From assembly GCF_029714425.1 (NCBI RefSeq), contig NZ_CP121668.1, positions 1,571,501 to 1,635,500 on the forward strand: 64,000 bases of DNA. The letters run 5' to 3'. Under the pieces are notes generated by a model that was not told the origin of the DNA, did not search any database, and was given only the letters and a program-made list of their open reading frames with translations. The stretch is from Bradyrhizobium sp. CB2312 (GTDB lineage Bacteria > Pseudomonadota > Alphaproteobacteria > Rhizobiales > Xanthobacteraceae). The position numbers were made by a program, and so were the translations under genes. Below, piece by piece: positions 13,869 to 22,322 of the stretch; position 1 is the stretch's first letter, and every line of letters starts with the position of its first letter.

Positions 13869-15338
13869 CTAGCTCACATGCACCTTCGGCTTCTTGCCGC
13901 CGTTCCACTTGCCGTCGAGCGCGCGCTCGATCTGGGCGGCGAGTTGCAGCAACAGGCCGTCATTGGCCTGCTTGGCGATCGCCTGGATGCCGAGCGGCAG
14001 GCCGTGGTCTTGCGCCGCCATCGGCATCGAGATCGCCGGCATGCCGCAGAGATTGGCGAGCGGCGTGAAGGCGAAGAAGCGCCAGAGATTGCCGAACCAG
14101 TCGAGCACATCGGGATTGTCGGAGATGGTGAGATATTCTTTTGTGCCGACCTTCGGCGTCGGCAGCGCGGTGATCGGCGTCAGGATCACGTCCCACTGCT
14201 CGAAGAACGCGCCGAAGCCGCGCGAGGTGGTGTTGAATACGCCCTGCATCTTCGCGCGCTCGGCGAAGCTGGTGTGACGGCCGGCTTCCCAGATCCGGAT
14301 ATTCATGGGCTCGATCAGGTCTTCCGGCGGCTTTTCAAGCCCGCGCGCGGCGAGCATGTTGGAGATCACCACGGCAAAATTGCTGATGTAGCAGGTGGTC
14401 TGTGCCGCGAAGGCAGCGCGGAAGTCGAGCTCGGGCAGCGCGTAGTCGACGTGATGGCCGAGGCCTTCGAGGAAACGGCCGGTCTTCTCCAGCTCGGCGG
14501 CGATCTCCGGCGTCGCGGTGTAATCGCCCCAGGTGTGGGACAGCGCGATACGGAGCTTGCCCGGATCGCGCTTGATCATCTCCAAATAAGGCTGCGCCGT
14601 GGTCCAGAACGGCATGAACTCGCCGGGCGCGGGCCCACGGGCGTGATCGACGAAGGCGGCGGTGTCGCGCACCGAGCGCGACTGGCAGCCCTGGATCGAG
14701 ACGAGGCCGGTGAGGTCGGACATGTGCGGCGCGAGCGAGAACACGCCGCGCGAGACCTTCAGGCCGATATTGCCGTTGACGCCGGCGGGAATGCGGATCG
14801 AGCCGCCGCCGTCGGTCGCGTGCGCGATTGGCACCACGCCGGCCGCGACCATCGCGGCGCTGCCTGCCGATGATCCACAGGTGGTGTAGTCGGTATTCCA
14901 GGGATTGCGCGTGACGTAGACGGCGGGATTGTCGGCCGAACTGCACACGCCGAATTCCGGCGTCGTGGTGCGCCCGATCAGGTTCAATCCCGCCTGGCGA
15001 AACTTGCCGGTAAGGAACGTGTCGGCGGCGGCGCGATTGCCGCGCATCAACAGCGAGCCCATCTCCTGGAGCCGGCCCTTCATGGTCGGGCCGAGATCCT
15101 TCATCAGGAAGGGCAGGCCTGCGAAGGGACCTGCGAGATTGGCGCCGTCTTTGGCGGGCTCGGCGATCACGTCCTCGAACAGCTCGACCACGCCCGACAG
15201 CGCCGGATTGACCTTGGCTACGCCGGCGGCCGCCTGCCGCGCCAGTTCCTTGGCCGTCAGCTCGCCCTTGCGGACGCGCGCCGCCAGCGCGACGCCATCG
15301 TGCTGCGCCCATTCATTCCAGCTCATCGGCAAAGTCAT
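13869..15338 (-). CDS. Amidase-signature hydrolase
   Basis: A 489-residue amidase-signature enzyme. The Ser-cisSer-Lys triad is visible as lysine 80 (LPFLMKDLG), serine 156 (TCGSSAGS) and serine 180 (GGGSIRIPAG); the 76 and 24 residue spacings are those of active members. It hydrolyses a carboxamide or related C-N bond. The ring-opening amidohydrolase gene lies 111 bases upstream on the same strand, so its substrate may be a product of that enzyme, such as a carboxybiuret or ureido acid; this is inference from position. I chose ATG 15338 because AGGGGA precedes it; ATG 15326 is possible. Confidence 0.85.
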   Translation of the reverse strand: MTLPMSWNEWAQHDGVALAARVRKGELTAKELARQAAAGVAKVNPALSGVVELFEDVIAEPAKDGANLAGPFAGLPFLMKDLGPTMKGRLQEMGSLLMRGNRAAADTFLTGKFRQAGLNLIGRTTTPEFGVCSSADNPAVYVTRNPWNTDYTTCGSSAGSAAMVAAGVVPIAHATDGGGSIRIPAGVNGNIGLKVSRGVFSLAPHMSDLTGLVSIQGCQSRSVRDTAAFVDHARGPAPGEFMPFWTTAQPYLEMIKRDPGKLRIALSHTWGDYTATPEIAAELEKTGRFLEGLGHHVDYALPELDFRAAFAAQTTCYISNFAVVISNMLAARGLEKPPEDLIEPMNIRIWEAGRHTSFAERAKMQGVFNTTSRGFGAFFEQWDVILTPITALPTPKVGTKEYLTISDNPDVLDWFGNLWRFFAFTPLANLCGMPAISMPMAAQDHGLPLGIQAIAKQANDGLLLQLAAQIERALDGKWNGGKKPKVHVS

Positions 15339-15449
15339 GAAGTCAAATCCCCTAAGATGCGGGCGCCACCTTTTTCGCAAGGGCCCGCATGAATCAACCG
15401 AGCCGGCGCGAAGGGCAGGGTTGCGCCGGGCGGAGGGGTCGCGGCGTCA

Positions 15450-16550
15450 TTAAGGCAGCCGCGCGATGACCGCAACCGGCCCGCCGCCGGCCGGCCCCTG
15501 ATGCTCGGCGCCGCCGGAGACGTAGATCGCGCCGGTGCCGGCAAGCCCCGCGATCAGGCCGCCGACCGCGGCGCGAGCATGGCGCGTCGAGCTGATGTCG
15601 GTGTCTTCCAGCATGGTGTGCCGGTAGCCGCGCACTGTGCCATCAGGCGAGGCCTCGGCCTTGGCGAAGATGTTGACGAGCTCGCGGCCCGGCTGCGGCG
15701 TCGTGCCAAGCCCGACGCTGTTCAGCGCCGACACCACTGCAGGGGCATCGATCGCATCACTCATCACGGCATGCCCGATCTCGAGCTCGCTCGCTGACGA
15801 CGCCGAGTTGCCGAGCACGATGACGACATTGTGCATCAGCTCGATGCCTGATGAGGTCGAGGCGACGTTCGAGAACAGGTCGTGGCGCCGCAGCACGTCC
15901 TCATCGCGAATGTCAGATGAGGTCTCACCGAGCGCGACCGCAACCCCGAGCGCGGAGGCGCCGCGCGAATAGGCCATCGAGCTGTAGGAGCTCGTCGTCG
16001 CCGTCTTGTTGCCGCGCGCGATTGCCGCCGCGACCCGTTCGCTGGTGAGCAGCGGGCATTTGATCTGGACGAAATGAACGTCAGTGGGATCGGTGATGCC
16101 GGCATCGTCCATGGCGGCTTTCACGGCCGTGGCCGTCTCAGCGATCTGAGCGGTGCGGCCAAGCTCCTCGGGCAGGAAGTCTCTCGTATGCGCCATGCCG
16201 ATGCTGAGCCGCTTGCCGGAGAGGCTGGCCGTTCGCTCGGCCTCGCGGCGCGTGAACACCGTGATATGCGGGCTGAGCACGCCTTCGGTGCCGCCGGACA
16301 TCACGAAGGCGATGCGTTGCTCGACGGCCTCTGGCGACAGCCCGAGCTTGGGCGCCAATGCCGTGCACAGCGCGGCGACGGCGTATTCCCGCGTAAAATC
16401 GTTGACGCCGCCATTGCCCTCGGTCTTGCCGAGAATGGCGAGGATCGATGTGGGATCGATCGCGCCGGAGCCGATCAGGGCCATCAGGCCGGAGACGTCA
16501 CCGGGGCCCCTGGTGGCGATCTTGAAGACGCCGACCGCAGTTGTCCGCAT
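15450..16550 (-). CDS. Ring-opening amidohydrolase, cyanuric acid / barbiturate type
   Basis: A 366-residue member of the AtzD/TrzD/barbiturase family, a small family with three similar repeats that each give a Lys-Ser pair to one active site. Lysine 42 (ILGKTEGNG) and serine 85 (FVMSGGTEG) form the first pair; lysine 164 (VQIKCPLL) and serines 231-234 (STSSGIEL) the second; the KAEASPDGT and [11 protein letters not shown] segments the third. Known members open cyanuric acid to carboxybiuret or barbiturate to ureidomalonate. The sequence alone does not decide which. The ATG at 16550 follows a GAGGA site and gives the family length. Confidence 0.85.
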   Translation of the reverse strand: MRTTAVGVFKIATRGPGDVSGLMALIGSGAIDPTSILAILGKTEGNGGVNDFTREYAVAALCTALAPKLGLSPEAVEQRIAFVMSGGTEGVLSPHITVFTRREAERTASLSGKRLSIGMAHTRDFLPEELGRTAQIAETATAVKAAMDDAGITDPTDVHFVQIKCPLLTSERVAAAIARGNKTATTSSYSSMAYSRGASALGVAVALGETSSDIRDEDVLRRHDLFSNVASTSSGIELMHNVVIVLGNSASSASELEIGHAVMSDAIDAPAVVSALNSVGLGTTPQPGRELVNIFAKAEASPDGTVRGYRHTMLEDTDISSTRHARAAVGGLIAGLAGTGAIYVSGGAEHQGPAGGGPVAVIARLP

Positions 16551-16884
16551 GATAGTCCTCGTGTGGAGTTCGGTGGTCCGGCAGATCAAACAGGCGCGGA
16601 ACACGGGGCTGATGTCAAGCGGCACGCGTTCATCTCTGACCGTCACCCTGAGGTGCTCGCCTCCTCGGCGAGCCTGACGGGTCTGCTGTTCTGGTCTGCC
16701 GTGACGCAAGCGAGAAGCCGCCGACATCCCACGATTGTGGCGAGATCGCATCGGTCTGGCAAAAAAATCCCTTGTCGACGGTCTGTCGCGGTACCTTGAT
16801 GAATCAACCTTGGTTGGTCCATAAGCGGCGTCCCGCGGCCGGATTTCGGTCTGCGTCGCGTGCTTGGATAGAGGGAATTCTCGC
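16551..16884. other. Intergenic region without a gene
   Basis: These 334 bases between two divergent genes hold no convincing reading frame. They contain a short palindrome at 16640-16680 and the presumed promoters of the ring-opening amidohydrolase and of tex. I cannot place -35 and -10 boxes with confidence. Confidence 0.6.
16640..16680. repeat. Short palindrome, TCACCCTGAGGTG type
   Basis: Outer arms CCGTCA and TGACGG enclose a tight hairpin GCTCGCC-TCCTC-GGCGAGC. It is related to the element at 40516-40560, which has the same CCTGAGGTG core. Confidence 0.6.
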
Positions 16885-19215
16885 GTGGCAAATATCAACC
16901 AGAAAATTGCGCAGGAGCTTGGGGTTCGGGCCGAGCAGGTCGAGGCGGCGGTGACGCTGCTCGACGGCGGCGCCACGGTTCCCTTCATCGCCCGCTACCG
17001 CAAGGAAGCGACCGGCGCGCTCGACGACGCACAATTGCGCACCCTGGAGGAGCGCCTGGTCTACCTGCGCGAGCTCGAGGATCGCCGCAAGGCCATTCTG
17101 GAGTCGGTGCGCGAGCAGGGCAAGCTTGATGCCGCGCTCGAAGCGTCGATCATGGCCGCCGACAGCAAGGCGAGGCTCGAAGACATTTATCTGCCGTTCA
17201 AGCCGAAGCGCCGCACCAAGGCGGAAGTCGCCAAGGAAGCCGGCCTCGAGCCGCTCGCCAATCAGCTCATCGCCGAGCCCGGTAACGATCCGAAGGTTGT
17301 AGCCGAGGGCTTCATCAACGCCGAGAAGGGCGTTGCCGATGCCGCCGCTGCGCTCGACGGCGCGCGCGCCATCCTGGTCGAACGCTTCGACGAAGACGCC
17401 GACCTGATTGGCGCCTTGCGCGAAGACGTGTGGACCAATGCGCGCATGGCGTCCAAGGTGCGCGACGGCAAGAAATCCGAGGGCGAGAAGTTCGCCGACT
17501 ATTTCGAGTTCTCCGAGCCACTGACGAAACTCCCCTCGCACCGCATCCTCGCGATGTTCCGCGGCGAGAAGGAAGAGATTCTCGATCTGCAGATTCAGGC
17601 CGAGGAAGCGCCGCCCGCGGGCGTTCCGGGCGCCTATGAACTGAAGATCATGAAGCGGTTCGGCATCGCCGACCTCAAGCGCGCCGGCGACCGCTGGCTG
17701 ATCGACACCGTGCGCTGGGCCTGGCGCACCAAGATCCAGGTGCATCTCAACATCGATTTGCGCATGCGGCTCTGGAACGCGGCCGAGACCGAGGCCGTCC
17801 GCGTGTTCGCCTCCAATCTGCGCGACCTGCTACTCGCGGCGCCCGCCGGCACCCGCGTCACCATGGGTCTCGATCCTGGCTACCGCACCGGCGTCAAGGT
17901 CGCTGTCACCGACGCGACCGGCAAGGTCGTCGATACCGCGGTGATCTATCCGCATGAGCCGCAGCGGCAGTGGAACGAGTCGCTGGCGACACTCGGCCGG
18001 CTCGCCATGAAGCATCGCGTCGAGCTGATCGCGATCGGCAACGGCACCGCCTCGCGCGAGACCGACAAGCTCGCAGGCGATCTCGTCAAGGGCCTCGCCG
18101 AGCTGAAGATGTCCAAGATCGTGGTGTCGGAAGCCGGCGCGTCGGTCTATTCGGCCTCCGCCTTCGCCTCGGAGGAATTGCCCGGCCTCGACGTTACCCT
18201 GCGCGGTGCGGTCTCGATCGCCCGCCGCCTGCAGGATCCGCTCGCCGAGCTCGTCAAAATCGAGCCCAAGGCGATCGGCGTCGGCCAGTATCAGCACGAC
18301 CTCGGCCAGGCCAAGCTCGCCAAATCGCTCGACGCCGTGGTCGAAGACTGCGTGAACGCGGTCGGCGTCGACGTCAACACCGCCTCCGCGCCGCTGCTGG
18401 CCCGCGTGTCGGGCGTCGGCACGGGTCTTGCCCAGAGCATCGTGGCGCACCGCGACGCCAACGGTCCGTTCAAGTCGCGCAAGGCGCTCAAGGACGTGCC
18501 GCGGCTCGGGCCGAAGGCGTTCGAGCAGTGCGCCGGCTTCCTGCGCATCCTCGGCGGCGAGGACCCGCTCGATGCCTCCGGCGTGCATCCGGAAGCCTAT
18601 CCGGTGGTGCGCCGGATTCTCGCGGCGACCAAGAGCGACATCAAGGCGCTGATCGGCTCAAGCGAGATCGTTCGCACGCTCAAGCCGAAGGACTTCGTCG
18701 ACGAGACCTTCGGTCTGCCGACCGTCACCGATATTCTGCGCGAATTGGAAAAGCCCGGCCGCGACCCGCGTCCGGCGTTCAAGGCCGCGGTGTTCAAGGA
18801 AGGCGTCGAGGAAATCAAGGACCTCCAGAAGGGCATGATCCTCGAGGGCACCGTGACCAACGTCGCCGCCTTCGGCGCCTTCGTCGACATCGGCGTGCAC
18901 CAGGACGGCCTCGTGCATATCTCGGCGATGTCCAGGAACTACATCAAGGATCCGCGCGAGGTGGTGAAGCCCGGCGACATCGTCAAGGTGAAGGTGCTGG
19001 ACTTCGAGGTGGCCCGCAAGCGCATCTCGCTCACCCTGCGCCTCGACGACGAGGTCGGCGCCAAGAAGGACGCGCCGGGCATGCAGCGCGACAACTCGCG
19101 CAACACGAGCCGCATGACCTCGTCGGCGCCGCGCAAGCAGGAATCGTCCGGCGGCGGCGCCCTCGCCGAAGCCATGCGCCGCGCCGCCGAGAAGAGCAAC
19201 GGCAAGCGGGCTTGA
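16885..19215 (+). CDS. tex: Tex family RNA-binding protein
   Basis: A 776-residue Tex protein. It has the N-terminal helical region with [17 protein letters not shown], a YqgF/RNase H-like domain starting [16 protein letters not shown], helix-hairpin-helix repeats ([17 protein letters not shown]), and a C-terminal S1 domain at about 650-721 ([21 protein letters not shown]). Tex is a cytoplasmic nucleic-acid-binding factor linked to transcription and stress tolerance in several bacteria. A basic, low-complexity tail of about 50 residues follows the S1 domain. GAGGG at 16871-16875 supports a GTG start at 16885; a TTG at 16864 is also in frame. Confidence 0.93.
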   Translation: MANINQKIAQELGVRAEQVEAAVTLLDGGATVPFIARYRKEATGALDDAQLRTLEERLVYLRELEDRRKAILESVREQGKLDAALEASIMAADSKARLEDIYLPFKPKRRTKAEVAKEAGLEPLANQLIAEPGNDPKVVAEGFINAEKGVADAAAALDGARAILVERFDEDADLIGALREDVWTNARMASKVRDGKKSEGEKFADYFEFSEPLTKLPSHRILAMFRGEKEEILDLQIQAEEAPPAGVPGAYELKIMKRFGIADLKRAGDRWLIDTVRWAWRTKIQVHLNIDLRMRLWNAAETEAVRVFASNLRDLLLAAPAGTRVTMGLDPGYRTGVKVAVTDATGKVVDTAVIYPHEPQRQWNESLATLGRLAMKHRVELIAIGNGTASRETDKLAGDLVKGLAELKMSKIVVSEAGASVYSASAFASEELPGLDVTLRGAVSIARRLQDPLAELVKIEPKAIGVGQYQHDLGQAKLAKSLDAVVEDCVNAVGVDVNTASAPLLARVSGVGTGLAQSIVAHRDANGPFKSRKALKDVPRLGPKAFEQCAGFLRILGGEDPLDASGVHPEAYPVVRRILAATKSDIKALIGSSEIVRTLKPKDFVDETFGLPTVTDILRELEKPGRDPRPAFKAAVFKEGVEEIKDLQKGMILEGTVTNVAAFGAFVDIGVHQDGLVHISAMSRNYIKDPREVVKPGDIVKVKVLDFEVARKRISLTLRLDDEVGAKKDAPGMQRDNSRNTSRMTSSAPRKQESSGGGALAEAMRRAAEKSNGKRA

Positions 19216-19223
19216 TTTCTTTA

Positions 19224-19425
19224 ACCTCTCCCCGCCCTTTGCGGGGAGAGGTCGGAATTCGCGCGCAGCGCGGATTCCGGGTGAGGGGCAGTGCAAACTC
19301 TCGACCAGATCAATGGTCCATCCGGCTCCTGTGCGCCCTCAATTTAAATCGAATTCGTGGACACAGCCCCACCCTCTCAGCGCGAGCCAAGCTCGTCGCG
19401 CCCCCGCAAGAACGGGGAGAGGGAG
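19224..19425. repeat. Palindromic repeat cluster after tex
   Basis: Starts with CCTCTCCCCGCCCTTTGCGGGGAGAGG and a second stem GCGCGCAGCGC, and ends with a CCCGCAAGAACGGGGAGAGGG segment. It belongs to the CTCTCCCCGC...GCGGGGAGAG family seen at 38229, 46466 and 63832. Between the outer arms lies about 80 bases of unrelated sequence. It occupies most of the 342-base gap before the glycine-rich gene. Confidence 0.65.
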
Positions 19426-19557
19426 TGCACGAGCTGGGCCTCCCTAACACCCGCGTCAGAATCTGGCGCGTTTGTAAGTTGAAGCTGCCCGTTCCTTCCC
19501 CTCATCTGATCATCCTCGTGCGGCGCGGTGACCGCCGCAGTGAAGGAGGATGCTTCG

Positions 19558-20109
19558 ATGAACAACAGGCTTCTCAAAAGCTTCACCGCGGCGACGCTCG
19601 CAGCGATGATGGCGGTTGCTTCACCAGTGCTCGCGCGTGGCGGCGGTGGTGGCGGTGGCGGCGGACACGGCGGCGGCTTTGGCGGTGGCGGCTTTGGTGG
19701 CGGGGGCCATGGCGGCTTCGGCGGCGGCGGGCATTTCGGCGGCGGCGGCATGCATGGCGGAGGTTTCGGCGGCGGCATGCGTGGCGCAGGTTTCGGCGGC
19801 ATGCGTGTCGGCGGGATGGGCGGCGCCAGCTTCGCCCGTGTCGGCGGGCCAGGCTTTGCTCGACCTGCCTTCGGCGGACCACGCTTCGCGCATGCGGCGA
19901 TCGGACCGCGCTTTGCCGGCGCCGGCTGGCACGGCAGGACCTTCATCGGCCGCCACGCCTTCTTCCGGCATAATCACTTCCGTCGTTTCGCTTTCATCGG
20001 CGGGCCCTTCTACGCCGATTATTACAACTATTACGACGATGGCTGCTGGCGCAGGAGCTTGACGCCCTATGGCTGGCAATGGGTCAATGTGTGCGGAGAC
20101 TATTGGTAG
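19558..20109 (+). CDS. Secreted glycine-rich protein
   Basis: A 183-residue protein with a signal peptide (LLKSFTAATLAAMMAVASPVLA), a long Gly-rich stretch of GGGxGG units with Phe, His and Met between them, and a C-terminal part rich in Phe, His, Tyr and Arg that ends WVNVCGDYW. Two C-terminal cysteines (CWRRS, VCGDY) might pair. GAAGGAGG at 19542-19549 fixes the ATG at 19558. The low-complexity part suggests a flexible exported or surface protein. The function is unknown; such short Gly/His/Phe-rich exported proteins are common in this bacterial group. Confidence 0.75.
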   Translation: MNNRLLKSFTAATLAAMMAVASPVLARGGGGGGGGGHGGGFGGGGFGGGGHGGFGGGGHFGGGGMHGGGFGGGMRGAGFGGMRVGGMGGASFARVGGPGFARPAFGGPRFAHAAIGPRFAGAGWHGRTFIGRHAFFRHNHFRRFAFIGGPFYADYYNYYDDGCWRRSLTPYGWQWVNVCGDYW

Positions 20110-20136
20110 ACGCATCGCCGTACCGCACCATTGTCG

Positions 20137-20193
20137 CGATCGCCACCGGGCGGTTCCGCTCAGCCCCGGAACGGGATAGTCTGGTGGCGATCG
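20137..20193. promoter_or_regulatory. Nested inverted repeat ahead of the response regulator gene
   Basis: Perfect arms CGATCGCCACC (20137-20147) and GGTGGCGATCG (20183-20193) enclose a second pair GTTCCG (20153-20158) and CGGAAC (20167-20172). The element ends 16 bases before the start codon at 20210. It could be an operator for autoregulation, an RNA hairpin in the leader, or a terminator of the preceding gene lacking a T-run. Confidence 0.45.
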
Positions 20194-20209
20194 TCGCGCG
20201 GAGTTTCGC

Positions 20210-20902
20210 ATGACCGGAGGTCACCGCCGCATCCTGGTCGTCGAGGACGATCCGGAAACCGCAGGCCAGCTCGTCGAGGAATTGACCACCTCGGGCTATG
20301 AGGTCGATCTCGCCGCGACCGGGCGCGAGGCCCTCAGCCACGGCGCGGCACGCGACTATGCCGTGATCACGATCGACCGGATGCTGCCCGATATCGACGG
20401 CATCACCGTGATGCGGCAGTTGCGCGATGACGGCATCGCCGCGCCCTTCCTGATCATCTCGGCGCTCGGCGAGGTCGATGACCGCGTGCGCGGCTTGCGC
20501 GCCGGCGGCGACGACTATCTCGTCAAGCCGTTCTCCTTCGTCGAGCTTCTTGCTCGTCTTGAGGCATTGGGCCGTCGCAGCGAGACCATCGCCAAGGAAA
20601 CCATCCTGCGCGTCGGCGATCTCGCCGTCGACCTGATCGCGCGCAATGCCAGCCGCCGCGGCCGCAAGATTCCGCTGCTGCCGCGCGAATTCCAGCTGCT
20701 CGAATATCTCGTGCGCAACGAGGGGCGCGTCGTTTCCCGTGCGATGCTGCTCCAGCATGTCTGGGATCTGCATTTCGATCCTTCCACCAACATCATCGAC
20801 GTCTATGTCGGGCGCGTCCGCCGCAAGGTCGACGATGCCCAGGCCTATCCGCTGATCCACACCATCCGCGGCATCGGATATTGCCTCCGTGCTCCTGGCT
20901 AA
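20210..20902 (+). CDS. OmpR-family response regulator
   Basis: A 230-residue two-component regulator. The receiver holds acidic residues in VEDDPE, phospho-acceptor aspartate 56 (ITIDRMLPD), threonine/serine position in IISALG and lysine of YLVKPF. The winged-helix output domain fills the second half, with REFQLLEYLVRNEGRVVSR and the closing HTIRGIGYCL. The histidine kinase gene overlaps its end by 14 bases, so the two are translated together and form a pair. The target genes are unknown; the nested inverted repeat just upstream is a candidate self-binding site. Confidence 0.92.
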   Translation: MTGGHRRILVVEDDPETAGQLVEELTTSGYEVDLAATGREALSHGAARDYAVITIDRMLPDIDGITVMRQLRDDGIAAPFLIISALGEVDDRVRGLRAGGDDYLVKPFSFVELLARLEALGRRSETIAKETILRVGDLAVDLIARNASRRGRKIPLLPREFQLLEYLVRNEGRVVSRAMLLQHVWDLHFDPSTNIIDVYVGRVRRKVDDAQAYPLIHTIRGIGYCLRAPG

Positions 20903-21956
20903 GACGCTCCGCTCCTCGACCTTTCGCCTGGCGCTGATCGCGATCGCGGTGTTCGGGCTGATCGTCGCGGCGATCATGGCCTATGTCTATTTCGGCACGC
21001 TTGCCTATGTGCGGAGCCGGGTCGGCAATGCCGGCGATCACGGCGACTTCACCGCGATGATCGGGCTCGCGATGTTCGCGGTCGCCTTGCTGCTGGCCAT
21101 GCTGGCTGGCCTTGCGGCAGTGCTGGTGACGCGGCGCACGGTCGGCCGGATCGAGGAGATCAATGCCACCAGCCGCGCGATCATGCTGTCGGGCCTCGAC
21201 CGGCGCATTCCCTTGCGCGGCAGCCACGACGAATGGGACCGCGTCGCCGAAAACCTCAACCAGATGCTCGACCGCATTGAGACCCTGATGGGCGAGGTCA
21301 AGCAGGTCAGCGACAATGTCGCCCATGATCTGCGCACGCCGCTGACACGGATGCGCGGGCGGCTGGAAAAGGCCTACCACACCCCGCGCAACAGCGAGGC
21401 CGACGCCGCGCTGATCGGCGACACCATCGCCGATCTCGATGCCGTGCTCGGCATGTTCGCCTCCATCACCCGGATCTCGGAGATCGAGACCCGCGCCCGC
21501 AAGGGCGCTTTCCGGAGGCTCAATCTCGTCGAGGTTGCCAGCGAGGTGGTCGAGCTCTACGACGCCGCCGCCGAAGAGGTCGCGACCCGTCTCAGCATCA
21601 GTGGCGACCGCGAGGTCTCCGTGACGGGCGACCGCGACCTGCTGTTCGATGCCATCGCCAATCTCGTCGACAATGCGATCAAGCACGGCCGCGCAGGCGG
21701 GCAGGTCACGGTGACCTGCCGCAGCGCCGAGGGCGGCGCTGACATCGCGATCGCGGATGACGGTCCGGGCATTCCCGCCGAGCAGCGCGATCACGTCTTC
21801 AAGCGTTTCACCCGGCTCGAACAGAGCCGCTACACGCCGGGCAACGGCCTGGGCCTCAGCCTCGTCGCAGCCGTCGCGCGCCTCCACGGCGCCGAGATAA
21901 CCCTGCACGACAACGCGCCGGGTCTCACGGTCCGGCTCAGCTTCCCCACGTCATAG
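20889..21956 (+). CDS. HAMP sensor histidine kinase with very short sensor loop
   Basis: A 355-residue membrane kinase. Two membrane helices (about 13-37 and 56-79) are separated by only about 18 residues, then come a HAMP linker, the H-box SDNVAHDLRTPL with histidine 147, and the ATPase with N-box DNAIKHG, DDGPGIP and GNGLGLSLV. Phosphate goes to the regulator encoded just upstream, which overlaps its GTG start. Many paired kinases of this type carry a periplasmic domain of about 100 residues; here it is nearly absent, so sensing may occur in the membrane or through a partner. Its end overlaps the convergent LuxR-type gene by 6 bases. Confidence 0.9.
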   Translation: MLLAKTLRSSTFRLALIAIAVFGLIVAAIMAYVYFGTLAYVRSRVGNAGDHGDFTAMIGLAMFAVALLLAMLAGLAAVLVTRRTVGRIEEINATSRAIMLSGLDRRIPLRGSHDEWDRVAENLNQMLDRIETLMGEVKQVSDNVAHDLRTPLTRMRGRLEKAYHTPRNSEADAALIGDTIADLDAVLGMFASITRISEIETRARKGAFRRLNLVEVASEVVELYDAAAEEVATRLSISGDREVSVTGDRDLLFDAIANLVDNAIKHGRAGGQVTVTCRSAEGGADIAIADDGPGIPAEQRDHVFKRFTRLEQSRYTPGNGLGLSLVAAVARLHGAEITLHDNAPGLTVRLSFPTS

Positions 21957-22322
21957 CTCGATCACGCCGCGGCGTGCGGCATGCGCGACCGCATCGGTGC
22001 GGCCGGTGGCATCGAGCTTGTCGAGCAGCGAGCCGACATGGAATTTCACCGTGTGCACGGAGATGTTGAGCTGCCGCGCGATCATCTTGTTGGAGGCGCC
22101 CTCAGCCATCAGCGCCAGCACGTCGAGCTCGCGCTGCGTCAGCGCGATATCCTCGGGCATGCGGCGCGGATCGCGCGCGATGACCGTCGCAGCAGCCTGC
22201 TCGCCCGGGGCGGCAAGACGAAGCCCCGCGACGCTGCCGAGCAGCGTTGCGAGGCGATCGGCAAGGGCGGGATCGTCGATCTCGAGGGACAGAACGATCT
22301 CCGGCGTCGTGTCCGCGCTCAC
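21951..22322 (-). CDS. Short LuxR-type transcriptional regulator
   Basis: A 123-residue protein. The C-terminal half is a clear GerE/LuxR helix-turn-helix: LTQRELDVLALMAEGASNK, then MIARQLNISVHTVKFHV and LLDKLDATGRTDAV. The N-terminal 55 residues are too short for a complete receiver and have no acceptor aspartate in the right context, so it is either a decayed receiver or a small regulatory arm. Its GTG start overlaps the stop codon of the HtrA-like gene (GTGA, 22319-22322), so the two are translationally coupled. It converges on the histidine kinase gene with a 6-base overlap. Confidence 0.85.
   Translation of the reverse strand: MSADTTPEIVLSLEIDDPALADRLATLLGSVAGLRLAAPGEQAAATVIARDPRRMPEDIALTQRELDVLALMAEGASNKMIARQLNISVHTVKFHVGSLLDKLDATGRTDAVAHAARRGVIEL

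Noticed and set aside
16551..16988. N-terminal extension of the ring-opening amidohydrolase frame
   Set aside because: Open by chance; the family starts at MRTTAVGV with a ribosome site, and the extension overlaps the tex promoter and start.
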